50,626 bases of DNA from Leishmania donovani (Eukaryota; Euglenozoa; Kinetoplastea; Trypanosomatida; Trypanosomatidae), in assembly GCF_000227135.1 (NCBI RefSeq), contig NC_018254.1:934276-984901 (forward strand), read 5' to 3'. Below, piece by piece: positions 48,096-50,626 of the stretch. Every line of letters begins with the position of its first letter. Position 1 is the stretch's first letter. Position numbers and translations under genes: made by a program. Below the pieces are notes generated by a model. The model worked only from the letters and a program-made list of their open reading frames with translations. It made no database searches and was not told the origin of the DNA.

Positions 48096-49341
48096 CCCCC
48101 CCCCACCTTTCGCTGATCTCACACCTGCGAGGGCAGGAAACATCGATGCGTGTGTGCGCCTGTGATGGCGGCGTATGCGAGAGGGTGCGCGGGGCGTGTG
48201 GAAAGCACCTCTCTGTATGTGCGTGAATGACCGACTCATCGACGCCTGCACTCCGACACCGCCATGATGATGATGGCCATCGCGCATGCAGATGGGCACA
48301 CGGAGAGGGTGACAGAAATGACAGATGCACTCGAGGGGACGCACGAGCTGCGAGTTGAAGAGCCGGCCGGAAGTGGGCAGCGGGGTGCCCGCCTCCCCCC
48401 CCCCCGCAAACCCCACGCGAGGAAAGCGCTGCTACACCAAAGCAAGAGATCGAAAACGAACACACACACACACACACGAAGGAGCGTTCGCGGAGAGGGA
48501 GAGAGAAGGAGGTGAGAGCACCCGGAGTGGTCGCCGGTGCGGTGCCGGCCGGTGCCGGCTTGAATTTCATATTTTCTTGGTTTGATTGCGGGTGTCGAGA
48601 AGTCGGCGGTCGATGCTGTGGCGAGGTTGATCAGGTCACGCATCTGTGGCGTCGCTATTTCTCTTGGCCTGTCACCTTGCCTCTTCCACTCCCTCTCTCT
48701 CGTGCCTCTGCGCTCGATTTTAACGTCCGTCTTCTCCAACTAATCTCCGTGTGCAGTCTCTGCTGTGGCAGCAACGCACCGGTGTCTTCGCTTGTGTATG
48801 GCAGGCGTGGGTAACTCTGTGCGCACCGCACCAGCAGTAGCGCCCGTCAAGCCCTGCTGAGAGCAAGCGCTGTGACGTGCAGCTGCTGCCATCGATGCGG
48901 CAGGGCTCCTGTAGTCGAATTTCTTCACGGCGTTGCCGCCTCAAGGGGCGGGGCTTCGGCTGGGTTGACGTGCCGATAGCGCGTGCACCACGCCGCGTGC
49001 CATTCTCCCTTGTGTGCCAGTGGAGGAGGGGCCCCTTCATGCAGGAGGCTGCGCCTCTGCTTGCTTTTCGTCTTGCGCCTTCAGCTTTTCTACACACCTT
49101 CCTTCTCTTTGTGATGGCCCCGTGCCGCCCTGTGTGGATACCGACAGTGTAGTGGTTCCCCCTTTACGTAAAGCAGGTGAGCGAGAGAGCGTGTGCGTGG
49201 TTGGTGAGCGCTGACGAACACCGTTACCATTGCCAGTCCTCGCGCCTCCTTCGCACATTCGTATTTCTCCTCAGCAAGACTCCGTCTGCCACATCTATCT
49301 GTGTGTGTGTGGGCGCTTGTTGGACATCTTCAGCAGCGGCC

Positions 49342-50626
49342 ATGCCGTTCTTCTGCGTCGGCGATGCGGCCACTTGCCCATCGGAGGTGTGCGAGGACCT
49401 CGCCGCGAAGCCCATCACAGCGCACCACCAGCTCATCATCTCCACCGTCACCCACCAGTTAGGCCCGTTGGCTGGCGCTATCTGCCGCACCCTCATCCAG
49501 TCAGGGCCAATGTCGTTGAAGGACATCAGCGATGCCGTCCACCGCGATGAGGAGGTGCGCGCCGTCGCCGCTGCTGCCGCCAACCGCGCTTCTGCCACCG
49601 GGGAGAAGACGACAGCGGTGCCGCCTACCCACCAAGTCGGCTCTAGCTTCCATGTCAACCTTGGTGACATTGCTTCGGTTAACGACGTTATTCACGAGGT
49701 GGCGGTGAAGGAGCTCGTGACGCGGCTAGTGGTGCATCGCCTCATCCACGCAGACACGGCCACGCACCTATACGAGATACGCTACGGCAGCGCTATCCTT
49801 CTGCGCGTGCTTTTCCCGCTCCTTCTCCATTGCGCACGTCAGCAGTACGGCGAGGCTGCCAAGTGCGTGCTTCTCGTAGTCTACCAGCTGGGCGTCGTAC
49901 CGCCGCGCGCCGCAGTGCAGGTGGCGCTGAGTCGCACCCCCAGCATCACCCGCGACGCGATCGAGTACGCTGTTGTTCGCATGGCCGAGGATGGGTGGCT
50001 AGTGCCGGTGCTCAACTCACCCACCGCAGCACCCGGTGCTACGACAGCGGCAAATGCGGCACGGCTGGCCGACCTGGCCCCCTCACACCCGGGCGGCAAT
50101 GCCGATATGTGGAACACCACGACCCCGTACTCTGTGGGCCTCGAAGCCGCCCTGCATTACCTCTTCAACGACGCGATCGAGCAGGCCGTTGCTGAGCGTT
50201 ATGCAGACGGACGGCTTGCTCTCACGCTGGTGCGTGCGCTGCGGCGCCGTATAGCACCGAACTCAGGGTACACCGAGGCTGTTGCCTCGTTCCAGGAGCT
50301 GGCGGCAGAGCTCCCGACCACTGCGGGCGTGCGCCGCGATCGCAGCGGTGAGCCGCGGATGGGCACCGACAACGTGCCGAGTAGCTCCGTGGAGGCGGTG
50401 CAGCGCTGCCTGCAGCGTTTGTGCCAGCCCATCGTCTTTTATAGCTGCGACACCGCTGCGCCCATGACGTCAGCCGCCGGCATCTCCCCGAGCTTCACGA
50501 CGATGCCGTCGACGCGAGCGCTCTTGGTGAAGCCACACAGCCAGAGCAACTTTTACGCGATAGACCATGTCACCGCTGTGCACCTGCTGCAGGAGGCTGT
50601 GTGCGAGCGGGTCGTGTACAGTCGCT
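49342..50626 (+). CDS. RNA polymerase III subunit RPC82/RPC3 (POLR3C)-like, N-terminal part, cut by window end
   Basis: An open frame starts at 49342 and runs 428 codons to the edge with no stop. The N terminus (TVTHQLGPLAGAICRTLIQSGPM at about 35-57 by position, key features Leu-Gly and the following SLKDISDA) resembles the first winged-helix domain of RPC82/RPC62. The second block (about 115-215) has the family order: ELVTRLVVHRLIHAD, then YEIRYGSAILLRVLFPLLL, then RQQYGEAAKCVLLVVYQLG, then a second winged helix ending MAEDGWLVPV. RPC82, with RPC34 and RPC31, forms the Pol III subcomplex needed for initiation at tRNA and 5S genes. Residues 215-330 carry a low-complexity insert, then a helical region. 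The C-terminal part lies outside the window. Assignment is from remembered patterns. The start follows a pyrimidine-rich leader with AG at 49273-49274. Confidence 0.72.
   Translation, partial: MPFFCVGDAATCPSEVCEDLAAKPITAHHQLIISTVTHQLGPLAGAICRTLIQSGPMSLKDISDAVHRDEEVRAVAAAAANRASATGEKTTAVPPTHQVGSSFHVNLGDIASVNDVIHEVAVKELVTRLVVHRLIHADTATHLYEIRYGSAILLRVLFPLLLHCARQQYGEAAKCVLLVVYQLGVVPPRAAVQVALSRTPSITRDAIEYAVVRMAEDGWLVPVLNSPTAAPGATTAANAARLADLAPSHPGGNADMWNTTTPYSVGLEAALHYLFNDAIEQAVAERYADGRLALTLVRALRRRIAPNSGYTEAVASFQELAAELPTTAGVRRDRSGEPRMGTDNVPSSSVEAVQRCLQRLCQPIVFYSCDTAAPMTSAAGISPSFTTMPSTRALLVKPHSQSNFYAIDHVTAVHLLQEAVCERVVYSR

Larger units (their letters stand above)
45959..49341. other. Long spacer with decayed gene, homopolymers and assembly gap
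   Basis: This 3.4 kb is the largest gene-free stretch. It starts with a GT run (45971-45987), holds the Cys-rich relic at 46820-47460, and then a C16-T30 tract that runs into an N gap. The remainder to 49341 (CA runs near 48460-48477, C-run near 48396-48406) has no motif-bearing frame and ends in the leader of the RPC82 gene, with an AG at 49273-49274. Confidence 0.55.

Noticed and set aside
47748..48165. Frames running through the C-T homopolymer and gap
   Set aside because: They consist of poly-Pro/Phe plus N and are artefacts of the tract.
1..50626. tRNA, rRNA, snoRNA clusters, CRISPR arrays, and SIDER/ingi-type retroposons
   Set aside because: I looked for tRNA A/B-box-like pairs, C/D-box spacing, regular repeats with spacers and A-rich retroposon tails, and saw nothing I could support. 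A covariance-model and retroposon-profile search would be decisive.

Overview
The window looks like nuclear DNA of a trypanosomatid, most likely Leishmania or a close relative (Leishmaniinae). Every convincing gene lies on the + strand, none shows introns, coding DNA is GC-rich, and genes are separated by 0.3-3.4 kb of pyrimidine-rich DNA with CA/GT microsatellites. Most starts follow a polypyrimidine tract and an AG, the signature of spliced-leader trans-splicing of a polycistronic transcript. It appears to be draft assembly: there are N gaps at 18239-18337, 31086-31469 and 47997-48095. I cannot fix the species or chromosome from the sequence alone.

Layout, left to right. 1-889: GT-rich, G-tract-rich DNA ahead of the first gene, a candidate transcription start region. 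890-6997: a GH32 beta-fructofuranosidase-like protein lacking the catalytic nucleophile, a longin R-SNARE (VAMP7-like), a helical-repeat nuclear-type protein, and two small membrane proteins. 7592-11231: an RPAP3-type TPR co-chaperone (R2TP complex) and a Ydj1-type HSP40 with a CaaX end. 13315-15760: an aldo/keto reductase and the meiotic recombination factor HOP2. 16381-21219: a divergent FAM21 (WASH complex) candidate, a short-chain dehydrogenase and a coiled-coil protein. 21959-25229: two neighbouring CAMK-like kinases. 26924-31905: PRP19, tubulin-tyrosine ligase and a small basic protein next to a gapped minisatellite. 32942-45958: a 4338-residue axonemal inner-arm-type dynein heavy chain. 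45959-49341: a long spacer holding what looks like the decayed remains of a secreted Cys-rich surface-antigen-like gene. 49342-end: the start of an RNA polymerase III subunit RPC82/RPC3 gene, cut by the window edge.

Trypanosomatid transcription units usually group unrelated genes, so shared location is not evidence of shared function. Even so, several products meet in two areas: chaperoning and assembly of dynein and RNA polymerases (RPAP3, HSP40, with a dynein heavy chain and a Pol III subunit as possible clients), and microtubule/flagellum biology (tubulin-tyrosine ligase, dynein).

I did not find a clearly new multi-gene system. The observations most worth following are the nucleophile-less GH32 protein, the FAM21-like protein, the frame-broken Cys-rich relic, the CA-repeat that may set the reading frame of the coiled-coil gene, and the GT-rich left edge.
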